A stretch of 64,000 nucleotides of DNA from Bacteroides sp. (GTDB lineage: Bacteria > Bacillota > Clostridia > Lachnospirales > Lachnospiraceae): assembly GCA_023666705.1 (NCBI GenBank), contig JAMPBO010000003.1, positions 1 to 64,000 on the forward strand. The letters are read 5' to 3'. The position numbers were made by a program, and so were the translations under genes. Below are positions 53,574 through 63,205 of the stretch, piece by piece. The notes under the pieces were generated by a model, which was not told the origin of the DNA, searched no databases, and worked only from the letters and a program-made list of their open reading frames with translations. How positions within the stretch are numbered: the first letter of the stretch is position 1; each line of letters begins with the position of its first letter.

Positions 53574-55045
53574 TGAGACAGACGTGGAGAAAATGTATTA
53601 TTATTTCATTTGTACTGATTACACTGGAGCTTGTGGGAAGTATCATTTTCCTGAGTCCGTACTATAAGGTGCGTCGTGTATTTGACAATATAGATGCAGG
53701 GCAGTGGCCGAAGGCACTGGAATATTATGAAAAGCTAAATGATGAACAAAAAGAGGAGGTCATGTCATACCTTGATTCCTATGCGGCATCCATATGTCAG
53801 GATTACATAGATGGTAAAAAGAGCTATGAGGAGGCGGCAGCAGGACTGGATGCGATAAAAAGCATAGAAAAGACAGGCATGATATTTGACAAGTACAGTA
53901 AAGATTTAGACCATAACGAGCTAAAGAGAATTATGACGGAATATTGGCAGGCGGTATTAAGCTATGACATTGAGACAGCACATGAAACCAATACCCGTTC
54001 CATGAATGTACAAAAGCGAATGAAAACGGTTGACAAGGAACAATATATGATAGAGCTTCTCAATGAAACATATCAGGATTTTTTGGATGAGAAAATATCA
54101 TATGATGCCATGGCTGCCATGTCCGTGCTGATAACAAATTCATCCTACTATGATGCATATGAGTATTCCGGCGTCATACTGAACAATGCACTATGTGTAA
54201 ATGTATACCGAAGTCACTATGACGAGCTTGTAAAGCTGAGAGATAACAAAAAATATCTGCAGGTTATGAGAGCATGCAACGGGGCAGTCCTTGACCCTAC
54301 TGACACAAATTACCAAAACAAATACAAGGCATTATATGACGATGCTTATAAGCTTGGCATTCCGTATTATGAAGATGTGCTTGCCGGATTAATTTCGGCT
54401 GACAAAAAGGATAAGGCTTCTGAGCTTATGAATGAAATCGCAAAGGTTTATGGTGATGACTTTGATTTGGAATCAGTAAAGCGTTCCATGCTTAGTGATT
54501 GGCAGCTTGCTTATCTGGATTTTATGGAGGATATGGAAAGCAGGCTCAAGTCTGACCTTATGGGATCTGACACGGGAAACTATATACTTGAGAATAAGTA
54601 CGACCAGCTAAAACCCGATTCCATTTTGCTTCACGATATAAATGGTGATGGAGTAGCAGAGCTGTTTTTGTTTAACTCTGCATTTGTGGGAAATGACTAT
54701 GTGGGCTGTTTTGTGTACACATATGACGGAAGCAGGGCAGTGTATGCAGGCTATGCAAATGTAAGAAGCTTTTGCACGGATAGCTGTCTTTTGACCTTCC
54801 CGCTTGCATTTGGCAGAAGCGAGGGAACCGAATACAGCCTTACCGAGTTTGACGGTGCTTCGTTATACGAGACTTCAAGCTGTCAGGATATGGGTGGAAC
54901 CTATTACGTTAACGGTGCTGAGGCGGATGAGCTCACATACATGTCACAAAGAACTTCTATCTTGGGACATGAGAGCGAATACGCAATTGGAAATTCAAAA
55001 TACGACAGTATTGCCGATGCTGAAAAGCACATTATGGCATATTAA
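53573..55045 (+). CDS. Membrane-anchored helical protein, partner of the zinc-ribbon protein
   Basis: 490 residues. One N-terminal membrane helix (about 8-28), then an extracytoplasmic region. Residues 35-330 are largely helical with TPR-like character ([22 protein letters not shown]); the last 150 residues contain [13 protein letters not shown], a calcium-binding-like D-x-N-x-D-G pattern followed by strands, as in FG-GAP-type or dockerin-like loops. Family not recognised. Translated with the zinc-ribbon gene, so the two may work together. Confidence 0.75.
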   Translation: MRQTWRKCIIISFVLITLELVGSIIFLSPYYKVRRVFDNIDAGQWPKALEYYEKLNDEQKEEVMSYLDSYAASICQDYIDGKKSYEEAAAGLDAIKSIEKTGMIFDKYSKDLDHNELKRIMTEYWQAVLSYDIETAHETNTRSMNVQKRMKTVDKEQYMIELLNETYQDFLDEKISYDAMAAMSVLITNSSYYDAYEYSGVILNNALCVNVYRSHYDELVKLRDNKKYLQVMRACNGAVLDPTDTNYQNKYKALYDDAYKLGIPYYEDVLAGLISADKKDKASELMNEIAKVYGDDFDLESVKRSMLSDWQLAYLDFMEDMESRLKSDLMGSDTGNYILENKYDQLKPDSILLHDINGDGVAELFLFNSAFVGNDYVGCFVYTYDGSRAVYAGYANVRSFCTDSCLLTFPLAFGRSEGTEYSLTEFDGASLYETSSCQDMGGTYYVNGAEADELTYMSQRTSILGHESEYAIGNSKYDSIADAEKHIMAY

Positions 55046-55074
55046 CATATAAACAATTAAATGGAGGACATAAA

Positions 55075-57357
55075 ATGATTCAATTATACGAAACGGGAGC
55101 GTACCTGTTAAACGGAACCGGGCTTGTACGTGATGATGCGGATGCACAGGCAAAGCTTGGCAACAAGGGCATCAGCATATCGAAGGAAGATGCAGCAAAA
55201 AATACAATAGCATACGGTATTTTGGAGAAACACAATACATCTGGTGATATGGAGAAGCTTAAAATAAAGTTTGACAAAATGACGTCCCATGATATTACAT
55301 TTGTTGGAATTATACAGACGGCAAGGGCGTCGGGACTTACGGAGTTTCCGATACCGTATGTCCTTACCAACTGCCACAATTCGCTTTGTGCAGTCGGTGG
55401 AACAATCAATGAGGATGACCACATGTTTGGACTTTCCTGTGCAAAAAAATACGGCGGGGTTTATGTTCCTCCCCATCAGGCGGTTATTCACCAGTATGCA
55501 AGGGAAATGCTTGCAGAATGTGGAGCCATGATACTTGGCTCGGACAGTCACACAAGATATGGTGCACTTGGTACGATGGCAATCGGTGAAGGCGGCGGCG
55601 AGCTTGCCAAGCAGCTTTTGAAGAGAACCTATGATGTTGCCAAGCCGGGGGTTATCGCCATTTATCTGGATGGTGAGGTTACAAAGGGCGTGGGACCTCA
55701 GGATGTGGCACTTGCAATTATCGGTGCAACCTTTGATTGCGGATACGTAAAAAATAAGGTTATGGAGTTTGTTGGACCGGGTGTGGATAAGATGTCTGCT
55801 GATTTCAGAATTGGCATCGATGTAATGACCACAGAGACGACGTGTCTCTCCTCTATTTGGAAGACGGATGATGAAATTAAGAAATGGTATGAAATCCACC
55901 AGAGACCGGAAGCTTATCAGGAAATGAATCCGGGTGATGTTGCATATTATGACGGGGTTGTATACGTAAATCTGTCAAAGATTAAGCCAATGATAGCAAT
56001 GCCATTTCATCCAAGCAACGTATACACCATAGAGGACTTAAATAAAAACCTTATGGACATTCTTGAGGATGTTGAGAAAAAGGCACTTGTATCTCTGGAT
56101 GGCAAGGTTGATTTTACACTCAAAAATAAAGTGAGGGACGGAAAGCTTTACGTGGATCAGGGCATCATTGCAGGCTGTGCGGGCGGCGGCTATGAAAATA
56201 TTGTTGATGCCGCAGACATTTTACGCGGACGCTATATCGGTGCTGATGAATTTACTTTAAGTGTTTACCCTGCAAGTACACCGATTTACATGGAGCTTGC
56301 AAAGAATGGAAGGCTTGCGGATATTATCGGAACGGGAGCAATCGTAAAAACGGCATTTTGCGGTCCTTGCTTTGGTGCGGGAGATACGCCTGCAAATAAT
56401 GCATTCAGTATCAGACATTCAACGAGAAACTTCCCGAACAGGGAGGGTTCGAAGGTTCAGAGCGGACAAATATCATCCGTTGCACTGATGGACGCACGTT
56501 CCATAGCAGCAACCGCTGTAAATAAGGGATATCTTACGGCAGCAACAGATATTGATGTTGAATATACGTCACCGAAATATTTCTTTGACAAGAGCATATA
56601 TGACAACCGTGTATATGACGGTGTTGGAAAGGCGGACCCGTCCGTTGAAATAAAATTTGGACCAAACATAAAGGATTGGCCTGAAATGATACCGCTGACG
56701 GACAATCTTCTTCTCAAGGTTGCATCCGTAATTAACGACCCTGTTACGACAACGGATGAACTGATACCGTCAGGGGAGACATCCTCCTACCGGTCAAATC
56801 CCCTTGGACTTGCAGAGTTTACCCTTTCAAGGAAGGATCCGCTTTATGTGGGACGTGCAAAGGCAATACAGGCAGTGGAACGGGAACGGGAAGCAGGCGG
56901 ATGCCTCTGCAAGACGAGCGACGAAATGCATGGAATTGTCCATACGATAAAGGAGAAATATCCTGAAATAAAGGGAAAAAATCTAGGATATGGAAGTACA
57001 ATCTTTGCCGTTAAGCCGGGGGATGGTTCTGCGAGAGAGCAGGCGGCATCCTGCCAGAAGGTTCTTGGTGGATGGGCAAATATTGCCAAGGAATATGCTA
57101 CGAAGCGGTATAGGTCGAACCTGATAAACTGGGGTATGCTTCCATTTGTCATGGATGAAGATTATCAATTTTCAGTTGACGATTATATCTTCATTCCAGA
57201 CATAGCGGACGCAATAAAAAATAAAAGTGAGATAATTAAGGCTTTTGTCGTTAATAATGAAATGAGGGAGATATCTCTTACACTTGGTGATTTAACTGAT
57301 GATGAAAGAGATATTATATTGGCAGGCTGTCTCATAAACTATTATAAAGGAAATTAG
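55075..57357 (+). CDS. Aconitase family hydratase
   Basis: 760 residues. Aconitase/homoaconitase/IPM-dehydratase superfamily: Fe-S ligand Cys in an AGCAGGGY block and CGPCFGAGD, with [23 protein letters not shown] in the N-terminal part and a C-terminal swivel domain with NYGSTI-like [10 protein letters not shown] single polypeptide, as in bacterial aconitase. Citrate to isocitrate is likely but neither citrate synthase nor isocitrate dehydrogenase is next to it, so the exact substrate is open. GGAGG lies 7 bases before the ATG. Confidence 0.88.
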   Translation: MIQLYETGAYLLNGTGLVRDDADAQAKLGNKGISISKEDAAKNTIAYGILEKHNTSGDMEKLKIKFDKMTSHDITFVGIIQTARASGLTEFPIPYVLTNCHNSLCAVGGTINEDDHMFGLSCAKKYGGVYVPPHQAVIHQYAREMLAECGAMILGSDSHTRYGALGTMAIGEGGGELAKQLLKRTYDVAKPGVIAIYLDGEVTKGVGPQDVALAIIGATFDCGYVKNKVMEFVGPGVDKMSADFRIGIDVMTTETTCLSSIWKTDDEIKKWYEIHQRPEAYQEMNPGDVAYYDGVVYVNLSKIKPMIAMPFHPSNVYTIEDLNKNLMDILEDVEKKALVSLDGKVDFTLKNKVRDGKLYVDQGIIAGCAGGGYENIVDAADILRGRYIGADEFTLSVYPASTPIYMELAKNGRLADIIGTGAIVKTAFCGPCFGAGDTPANNAFSIRHSTRNFPNREGSKVQSGQISSVALMDARSIAATAVNKGYLTAATDIDVEYTSPKYFFDKSIYDNRVYDGVGKADPSVEIKFGPNIKDWPEMIPLTDNLLLKVASVINDPVTTTDELIPSGETSSYRSNPLGLAEFTLSRKDPLYVGRAKAIQAVEREREAGGCLCKTSDEMHGIVHTIKEKYPEIKGKNLGYGSTIFAVKPGDGSAREQAASCQKVLGGWANIAKEYATKRYRSNLINWGMLPFVMDEDYQFSVDDYIFIPDIADAIKNKSEIIKAFVVNNEMREISLTLGDLTDDERDIILAGCLINYYKGN

Positions 57358-57360
57358 TGA

Positions 57361-57375
57361 AACGATATTATCGTT
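57361..57375. repeat. Short inverted repeat after the hydratase gene
   Basis: AACGATA-T-TATCGTT, a perfect 7+1+7 inverted repeat, beginning right after the stop codon. Could be a weak hairpin or an operator; no T-run follows. The rest of the gap to 57463 holds no gene that I can see. Confidence 0.4.
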
Positions 57376-57462
57376 ATTATCACATGGTAAAGGTATCCCT
57401 GTTTGTAGTATACTGATTATGAATGGGTGGTAACGTGATTTTTACGGAAAGGAGGCTTTCGG

Positions 57463-57891
57463 ATGGTAACAATATGGTTGATTCTTTCGGCAGTACTGGT
57501 TGTGATGGAGATAATCTCTCTTGGACTTACAACGGTGTGGTTTGCAATCGGAGCACTTGTTGCGGCACTTGCGGCATTTTTCCATGCAAGCTTTGGCATT
57601 CAGCTTATCATATTTGCGGTTGTATCCCTTGTATTGCTCGTCCTTATGGGACCGCTTGCAAGGAAACACCTCATAAAAGAACCTGAAAAAACAAATGTGG
57701 AAGGGCTGGTAGGCAAGGTCGGAATCGTAAAAAGCACGATTGACAATCTAAAGGCAGAGGGCGTGGTAATGCTCAATGGAACGGAATGGACGGCACGCTC
57801 CGAAAACGACGCAGTTATAGAAGCAGAGAGTCAGGTTGAAGTCTGCTCCATAAGCGGCGTGAAGCTCATCGTAAAAAAGGTAGAAAAGTAG
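57463..57891 (+). CDS. NfeD family membrane protein
   Basis: 142 residues: three N-terminal membrane helices (about 3-20, 25-42, 47-66), then a C-terminal OB-fold domain (about 75-142; EGLVGKVGIVKSTIDN, GTEWTARSEND). NfeD proteins work with SPFH proteins in lipid microdomains, and the next gene encodes one. Strong AAAGGAGG upstream of the ATG. Confidence 0.93.
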   Translation: MVTIWLILSAVLVVMEIISLGLTTVWFAIGALVAALAAFFHASFGIQLIIFAVVSLVLLVLMGPLARKHLIKEPEKTNVEGLVGKVGIVKSTIDNLKAEGVVMLNGTEWTARSENDAVIEAESQVEVCSISGVKLIVKKVEK

Positions 57892-57919
57892 CAAAAAAAA
57901 ATAGTAGGAGGGAAATTGA

Positions 57920-58879
57920 ATGGTTTTATCAGAATTTTCAGGAGGACAGGTATTTATACTGTTTTTGGTATTTTTGGTGGTTATTATAGCAGCAAGCTGT
58001 ATCAGGATTGTGCCACAGGCACATGCATATGTTATTGAACGTCTTGGAACGTATCAGGCAACATGGTCGGTAGGTTTCCATATGAAGTGGCCGATTATTG
58101 ACAAGGTTGCTCAGAGAATATCCTTGAAGGAGCAGGTTGTGGATTTTGCACCGCAGCCGGTTATCACAAAAGATAATGTTACAATGAGAATCGATACGGT
58201 TGTATTTTTTCAGATTACAGACCCAAAGCTGTTTGCCTATGGAGTGGAAAAGCCAATTATGGCTATCGAAAATCTTACGGCAACAACACTTAGAAACATA
58301 ATCGGTGATTTGGAGCTTGACCAGACACTTACGTCAAGAGAGACAATCAACACAAAAATGAGAGCAACCCTTGATGTTGCTACGGATCCCTGGGGTATCA
58401 AGGTAAACCGTGTTGAGCTTAAGAACATTATACCTCCGGCAGCCATTCAGGATGCCATGGAGAAACAGATGAAGGCTGAGCGTGAAAGACGTGAGCAGAT
58501 TCTGATTGCTGAGGGTGAAAAGAAATCGGCAATACTCCGGGCTGAGGGTCAGAAGGAATCACTGATTCTCTCGGCTGAGGCAGAAAAGCAGTCTGCAATA
58601 CTTCGGGCTGAGGCAGCGAAAGAAGCAACCATCAGACGTGCAGAAGGTGAGGCAGAGGCAATACTCACGGTTCAAAGGGCAAACGCAGATGGTATTAAGT
58701 TCTTAAATGAGGCGGCACCTGAAACGGCAGTGCTTACCCTTAAGAGCCTTGAAGCATTTGCAAAGGCAGCTGACGGAAAAGCAACAAAGCTTATTATTCC
58801 GTCCGAAATTGCAAGCATTGCAGGGCTTGCGTCATCACTTACTGAAATTGCAGTTGATAAGAAGGAGCCGAACGCATAA
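57920..58879 (+). CDS. SPFH/band 7 (stomatin-like) protein
   Basis: 319 residues. One N-terminal membrane segment (about 10-30), then the SPFH domain (RIVPQAHAYVIERLGTYQATWSVGFH, ALDNVTMRIDTVVFFQ-type strand) and a long Ala/Glu-rich coiled coil (AERERREQILIAEGEKKSAILRAEGQKES). It forms oligomeric rings at the membrane with NfeD. Gene order NfeD-SPFH with a 28-base gap is conserved in many bacteria. Confidence 0.93.
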   Translation: MVLSEFSGGQVFILFLVFLVVIIAASCIRIVPQAHAYVIERLGTYQATWSVGFHMKWPIIDKVAQRISLKEQVVDFAPQPVITKDNVTMRIDTVVFFQITDPKLFAYGVEKPIMAIENLTATTLRNIIGDLELDQTLTSRETINTKMRATLDVATDPWGIKVNRVELKNIIPPAAIQDAMEKQMKAERERREQILIAEGEKKSAILRAEGQKESLILSAEAEKQSAILRAEAAKEATIRRAEGEAEAILTVQRANADGIKFLNEAAPETAVLTLKSLEAFAKAADGKATKLIIPSEIASIAGLASSLTEIAVDKKEPNA

Positions 58880-58967
58880 AGCACGGCTCTACCTTCTTTG
58901 GCGGAATCGGCTTGGCATTGAGGGGTATCGTCCACGTGAAGGATGAGGAAGAATAGCAGGAGGTACT

Positions 58968-59333
58968 ATGGGTAATAAGCTTGTATTGCAAAATGAGGCA
59001 TTAAAACAGCTTATAGATTACAGTGATAACATTATTAAGGCTGCAAGGTTGGTCATAACTGAGCTGCGCGGTGCCGGACAGGATGACACGGAGGAGCTGT
59101 TTAATCTTGTCATTCAGGGAATAAACTGGGAGATAGAGGTATTTAATAACTGTGAACAGTTAATAAATAAAGACAGTGTTTACGTTGATAAAAGTAAAAT
59201 GGCTTCTGCAGTAGGAAGACTTGGCGTTGTATTACAGGAGAAGGATGATATTAAGATAGCGGCATGTCTTGAGGTGGATTTTCTGCCATTTTTGGAAAGT
59301 ATGAAAAAAGCGGGTAATAATGTTGTACAATAA
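58968..59333 (+). CDS. Small helical protein of unknown function
   Basis: 121 residues, unrecognised. Mostly amphipathic helices (ALKQLIDYSDNIIKAARLVITEL, NWEIEVFNNCEQLINKD); no membrane segment. AGGAGG lies 5 bases before the ATG. It follows the NfeD-SPFH pair and precedes glgC, and could be read from the SPFH operon. The 88-base gap before it has no feature I can support. Confidence 0.7.
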   Translation: MGNKLVLQNEALKQLIDYSDNIIKAARLVITELRGAGQDDTEELFNLVIQGINWEIEVFNNCEQLINKDSVYVDKSKMASAVGRLGVVLQEKDDIKIAACLEVDFLPFLESMKKAGNNVVQ

Positions 59334-59356
59334 ATAGAAAAAATGTACAAAAACTA

Positions 59357-59385
59357 TTTAATTTTTTTACTATTAATGCTATAAT
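59357..59385 (+). promoter_or_regulatory. Promoter of glgC-glgD
   Basis: TTTAAT (59357-59362), 17 bases, TATAAT (59380-59385) preceded by TGC, giving TGCTATAAT, an extended -10. Confidence 0.6.
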
Positions 59386-59416
59386 ATAGCTAAATTATGC
59401 TAAAAGGGGTGACATT

Positions 59417-60685
59417 ATGATTAAGAAAGAAATGATAGCTATGCTTTTAGCGGGTGGACAAGGAAGTCGTTTGGGCGTTTTGACTTCTAAACTGGCTAAA
59501 CCGGCGGTAGCTTTTGGGGGAAAATACAAAATTATTGATTTTCCACTCAGTAATTGTATTAATTCCGGAGTGGATACTGTAGGTGTTCTTACGCAGTACA
59601 GACCTCTTAGACTTAATCAGCACATCGGTATTGGTATTCCGTGGGATTTGGATAGAAGCGTGGGCGGCGTTACGGTTCTTCCTCCTTACGAAAAGAGTAC
59701 AAACAGTCAGTGGTACACAGGTACCGCCAATGCCATATACCAGAATTTGGAATATATAGATTACTATAATCCGGACTATGTGCTTATACTGTCAGGAGAC
59801 CATATTTACAAAATGGATTATGAGAATATGTTGGATTTCCACAAATCCAGCAAGGCAGACATAACCCTTGCAACTTATCAGGTTCCTATGGAGGAGGCAA
59901 GCCGTTTCGGTGTTGTCATTACAGACGAGACAGGCTGCATAAAGGAATTTGAGGAAAAACCTGAAAATCCTAGGAGCAACAAAGCTTCCATGGGTATATA
60001 TATTTTCAGCTGGAAGTTGTTAAGGGAAGCACTTGTGGCTTTGAAGGACCAAAAGGGCTGTGACTTTGGTAAGCATATCATTCCGTACTGTCACGAGAGG
60101 GGCAGCAAGATATGTGCTTACGATTACAAGGGATATTGGAAGGATGTTGGAACACTCGGCTCCTATTGGGAAGCAAACATGGAATTGGTCGACATAATTC
60201 CTGAATTTAATCTCTATGAGGAGTTTTGGAGAATTTATACCAAGAGCGATATACTGCCTCCGCAGTATGTTGCACCGGAAGGCTCCGTGACAAAGAGTAT
60301 TGTAGGTGAGGGAACAGAGGTCTTCGGTGAGGTAGATAATTCCGTTATTGGTTCCGGTGTATCCATCGGCAAGGGAGCAGTTATCAGAAATTCGATTATT
60401 ATGAATGGGGTTACAATCGGTGATGGTGCTGTGATAGACAAAGCTATTATCGCCGAGGGAGTCGTGATAGGAGATAATGCTGAGCTTGGCGTTGGTGCAG
60501 AGGCACCGAATGAGCTTGCACCACACATTTATGCATATGGTTTAGTGACAATCGGTGAGAATTCAACCGTACCTGCCGGTGTAAAGATTGGTAAAAATGT
60601 CGCAATCTTTGGCGAGACAACGATAGAGGAGTATCCTGATGGATTACTCAAGAGCGGTTCAAGTATAATAAAGGCGGGTGAGTAA
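59417..60685 (+). CDS. glgC: Glucose-1-phosphate adenylyltransferase
   Basis: 422 residues. Makes ADP-glucose from ATP and glucose-1-phosphate for glycogen. N-terminal nucleotidyltransferase domain ([65 protein letters not shown]) and C-terminal left-handed beta-helix with isoleucine-patch hexapeptides ([21 protein letters not shown]). Two bases separate it from glgD. In Firmicutes GlgC and GlgD form a heterotetramer with GlgC as the catalytic partner. Confidence 0.96.
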   Translation: MIKKEMIAMLLAGGQGSRLGVLTSKLAKPAVAFGGKYKIIDFPLSNCINSGVDTVGVLTQYRPLRLNQHIGIGIPWDLDRSVGGVTVLPPYEKSTNSQWYTGTANAIYQNLEYIDYYNPDYVLILSGDHIYKMDYENMLDFHKSSKADITLATYQVPMEEASRFGVVITDETGCIKEFEEKPENPRSNKASMGIYIFSWKLLREALVALKDQKGCDFGKHIIPYCHERGSKICAYDYKGYWKDVGTLGSYWEANMELVDIIPEFNLYEEFWRIYTKSDILPPQYVAPEGSVTKSIVGEGTEVFGEVDNSVIGSGVSIGKGAVIRNSIIMNGVTIGDGAVIDKAIIAEGVVIGDNAELGVGAEAPNELAPHIYAYGLVTIGENSTVPAGVKIGKNVAIFGETTIEEYPDGLLKSGSSIIKAGE

Positions 60686-60687
60686 AG

Positions 60688-61812
60688 ATGAGAGCGATTG
60701 GTATTATTTTAGCAGGCGGCGGCAGCAGCAAGATGGGTGACTTGTCAGCAAAGAGAGCGGTTGCTGCAATGCCTATAGTAGGAAGCTACAGAGCTATAGA
60801 TTTTACATTGTCCAATATGACAAATTCACACATTCAGAAGGTGGCTGTTTATACACAGTATAATTCACGCTCCCTGAATGAACACCTGAATTCATCGAAA
60901 TGGTGGGATTTTGGTAGAAAGCAGGGGGGTCTGTATGTATTTACACCGACAATAACTGCAACAAACAGTTATTGGTACAGAGGTACTGCAGATGCACTTT
61001 ATCAGAACATTAATTTCCTGAAATCAGCCCATGAGCCATATGTTGTGATTGCATCAGGTGACGGAATTTATAAAATGGATTATAACAAGGTGCTTGAGGA
61101 ACACATTGCCACAGGAGCGGATATCACAATTGTATGTAAGGATATTCAGCCGGGTGAGGATGATATCAGCAGATTTGGCGTTGTGAAGCTTGACAAGGAT
61201 AACAGGGTGATAGGCTTTGAGGAGAAGCCGCTTGTTGCAGAGACAAACACCGCATTTATAGGTGTGTATGTTGTCAGAAGAAGACAACTGATTGAGCTCT
61301 TGGAGACATGTGCTGCTGAGGGAAGAAATGATTTGGTAAATGACGTTCTTGTAAGATATAGGAGCGTAAAAAAGATATATGCGTACAAGCTTGACTCTTA
61401 TTGGAGAAACATCGGAAGTGTTGACTCGTACTTTAAGACGAACATGGACTTCCTGAAAAAGGATATCAGGGATTATTTCTTCCGCGAATATCCGGAGGTG
61501 TACTCCAAGGTTGAGGATTTACCACCTGCAAAGTATAATGGGGATGCGGTGGTGAATAACAGTCTTGTGGCAAGCGGATGTATCGTAAATGGAACCGTTG
61601 AGGATTCCATCTTATTTAAGAAGGTTTATGTGGGTAACAACTGTGTAATCAAAAACTCTATCATACTTAATGATGTTCATATAGGTGATAACTGTTATAT
61701 TGAAAACTGCATCGTCGAGAGCAGGGATACGCTCCGTGCGAACACCGTAAGAACAGGTGAACCAGATGACATCAAGGTTATTGTAGAGAAGAACTTTAGA
61801 TATTCCTTGTAG
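60688..61812 (+). CDS. glgD: GlgD, regulatory subunit-type paralogue of glucose-1-phosphate adenylyltransferase
   Basis: 374 residues. Same fold as GlgC, but the N-terminal loop reads [21 protein letters not shown], lacking the Arg-Leu and Lys-Pro-Ala residues of the GlgC active-site loop. [10 protein letters not shown] and [21 protein letters not shown] are kept, as is the beta-helix. This is the pattern of a GlgD subunit that raises GlgC activity instead of catalysing. Confidence 0.95.
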   Translation: MRAIGIILAGGGSSKMGDLSAKRAVAAMPIVGSYRAIDFTLSNMTNSHIQKVAVYTQYNSRSLNEHLNSSKWWDFGRKQGGLYVFTPTITATNSYWYRGTADALYQNINFLKSAHEPYVVIASGDGIYKMDYNKVLEEHIATGADITIVCKDIQPGEDDISRFGVVKLDKDNRVIGFEEKPLVAETNTAFIGVYVVRRRQLIELLETCAAEGRNDLVNDVLVRYRSVKKIYAYKLDSYWRNIGSVDSYFKTNMDFLKKDIRDYFFREYPEVYSKVEDLPPAKYNGDAVVNNSLVASGCIVNGTVEDSILFKKVYVGNNCVIKNSIILNDVHIGDNCYIENCIVESRDTLRANTVRTGEPDDIKVIVEKNFRYSL

Positions 61813-61846
61813 GGATTGTCTATTGACCATTAAAGGGGGTTATAAC

Positions 61847-62116
61847 ATGCAAATAACTGATGTAAGAGTCAGGAAGGTTACGAAGGAAGGCAAGATGAGA
61901 GCCGTTGTTTCAATTACTATCGACAATGAGTTTGTTGTTCATGACATCAAGGTAATTGAGGGTGAGAAGGGTTTATTTATTGCCATGCCTAGCCGGAAAG
62001 CATCTGACGGCGAGTATAGGGACATCGCTCACCCTATTAACTCGGAGACAAGAGAGAAGATACAGTCACTCATATTGGAGAAGTATGAGGAGTCTGCTTC
62101 TGAGCCGGAGGAATAA
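61847..62116 (+). CDS. spoVG: Septation / RNA-binding regulator SpoVG
   Basis: 89 residues from ATG 61847, preceded by AAAGGGGG; an in-frame TTG at 61823 lies before that site. Contains [46 protein letters not shown] split at its usual beta strands, [18 protein letters not shown], the SpoVG signature. SpoVG binds nucleic acid and influences septation and virulence or sporulation genes. It lies between glgD and hprK, close enough (35 bases) to glgD to be co-transcribed. Confidence 0.95.
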   Translation: MQITDVRVRKVTKEGKMRAVVSITIDNEFVVHDIKVIEGEKGLFIAMPSRKASDGEYRDIAHPINSETREKIQSLILEKYEESASEPEE

Positions 62117-62129
62117 TAGCATTAGAGTG

Positions 62130-62195
62130 GGTTGTCGCACAATTCGGCAGTCACGCGGCAAAAGTGTGGCTGCCAAATTGTGCGATAACCTTTTT
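62130..62195 (+). terminator. Long hairpin terminator after spoVG
   Basis: Arms of about 24 bases: TCGCACAATT and GGCAG/CAC (62135-62153) pair with GTG, CTGCC and AATTGTGCGA (62164-62185), flanked by GGTT/AACC; four small mismatches and a 9-base loop. Five T follow (62191-62195). Much longer than needed for a terminator. Confidence 0.7.
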
Positions 62196-62241
62196 CGCTT
62201 TATAAGAAAATTTTGACAGGAAACATTGTGGAGGCTTAAAT

Positions 62242-63186
62242 ATGGAGGAAGAATACAGCGTAACAGTGACCGAGCTCATAGAAAAAATGAAGCTGATTAA
62301 CCATACACCGGATATTGATACTGACAAGATATTGATAAAGGATCCGAACATGAATCGTCCGGCAGTCCAGCTTGCGGGATTTTTCGAGCATTTTGATGCG
62401 GCACGTATCCAAATATGTGGAAATGTTGAGTATGCATACATTGAAAATGTACATACCGAGCAAGAAAACAGGGATATACTTGTCAAGCTTTTTGCTTACA
62501 AAATACCGTGTCTTATTTTTTGCAGGGGCATAATACCTTTTGATTATATTATAGAGGAAGGAAAAAAACATGGTATACCGATTTTAACGGACCGGTGTGA
62601 GACGACATCGGAGTTTGTCCATGAGGTAGTAAAATGGCTTCATGTCAGGCTTGCACCAAGAATTTCCATTCATGCGGTTTTGGTGGATGTGTATGGCGAA
62701 GGTGTACTGATTATGGGAGACAGTGGTATCGGAAAAAGTGAGGCGGCACTTGAGCTTATCAGAAGAGGACACCGTCTTGTATCCGATGATGTTGTTGAAA
62801 TCAAAAAGGTGAGTGACGAGACACTTGTAGGCTCAGCACCTGATATTACCAGACATTTTATTGAATTGCGGGGTATCGGAATTATAGATGTCAAGACAAT
62901 GTTTGGTGTAGAGTGTGTAAAGGATACACATACAATCGATCTGGTCATCAATCTGGAGGAATGGAACAAAGAAGCAAATTATGACAGAATGGGGTTGGAG
63001 GACCAGTACACGGAGTTTCTTGGAAATAAGGTTGTAAGCCATTCCATACCGATACGGCCTGGAAGAAACATTGCAGTTATTGTTGAGTCGGCTGCTGTAA
63101 ATCACAGGCAGAAGAAGATGGGATATAATGCTGCACAGGAGCTTTACAACAGGGTGACACAAAATATTGCTAAAAATTCAAAATAA
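62242..63186 (+). CDS. hprK: HPr kinase/phosphorylase
   Basis: 314 residues. Phosphorylates or dephosphorylates HPr at Ser46, linking glycolytic flux to catabolite repression. N-terminal domain (about 1-130), then the kinase domain with P-loop GDSGIGKSEAALELI and the signature RGIGIIDVKTMFG, VSDDVVEIK and PIRPGRNIAVIVE. GGAGG lies 9 bases before the ATG. It is 19 bases from the ROK glucokinase gene, a natural partner in sugar metabolism. Confidence 0.96.
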   Translation: MEEEYSVTVTELIEKMKLINHTPDIDTDKILIKDPNMNRPAVQLAGFFEHFDAARIQICGNVEYAYIENVHTEQENRDILVKLFAYKIPCLIFCRGIIPFDYIIEEGKKHGIPILTDRCETTSEFVHEVVKWLHVRLAPRISIHAVLVDVYGEGVLIMGDSGIGKSEAALELIRRGHRLVSDDVVEIKKVSDETLVGSAPDITRHFIELRGIGIIDVKTMFGVECVKDTHTIDLVINLEEWNKEANYDRMGLEDQYTEFLGNKVVSHSIPIRPGRNIAVIVESAAVNHRQKKMGYNAAQELYNRVTQNIAKNSK

Positions 63187-63205
63187 CAATTAGGAGGATT
63201 ATAAG

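Noticed and set aside
55108-55899. 263-codon open frame on the minus strand, antisense to the hydratase
   Set aside because: It is the complement of a strongly conserved aconitase-family gene; no ribosome binding site or family motifs; likely a shadow of biased codon use.
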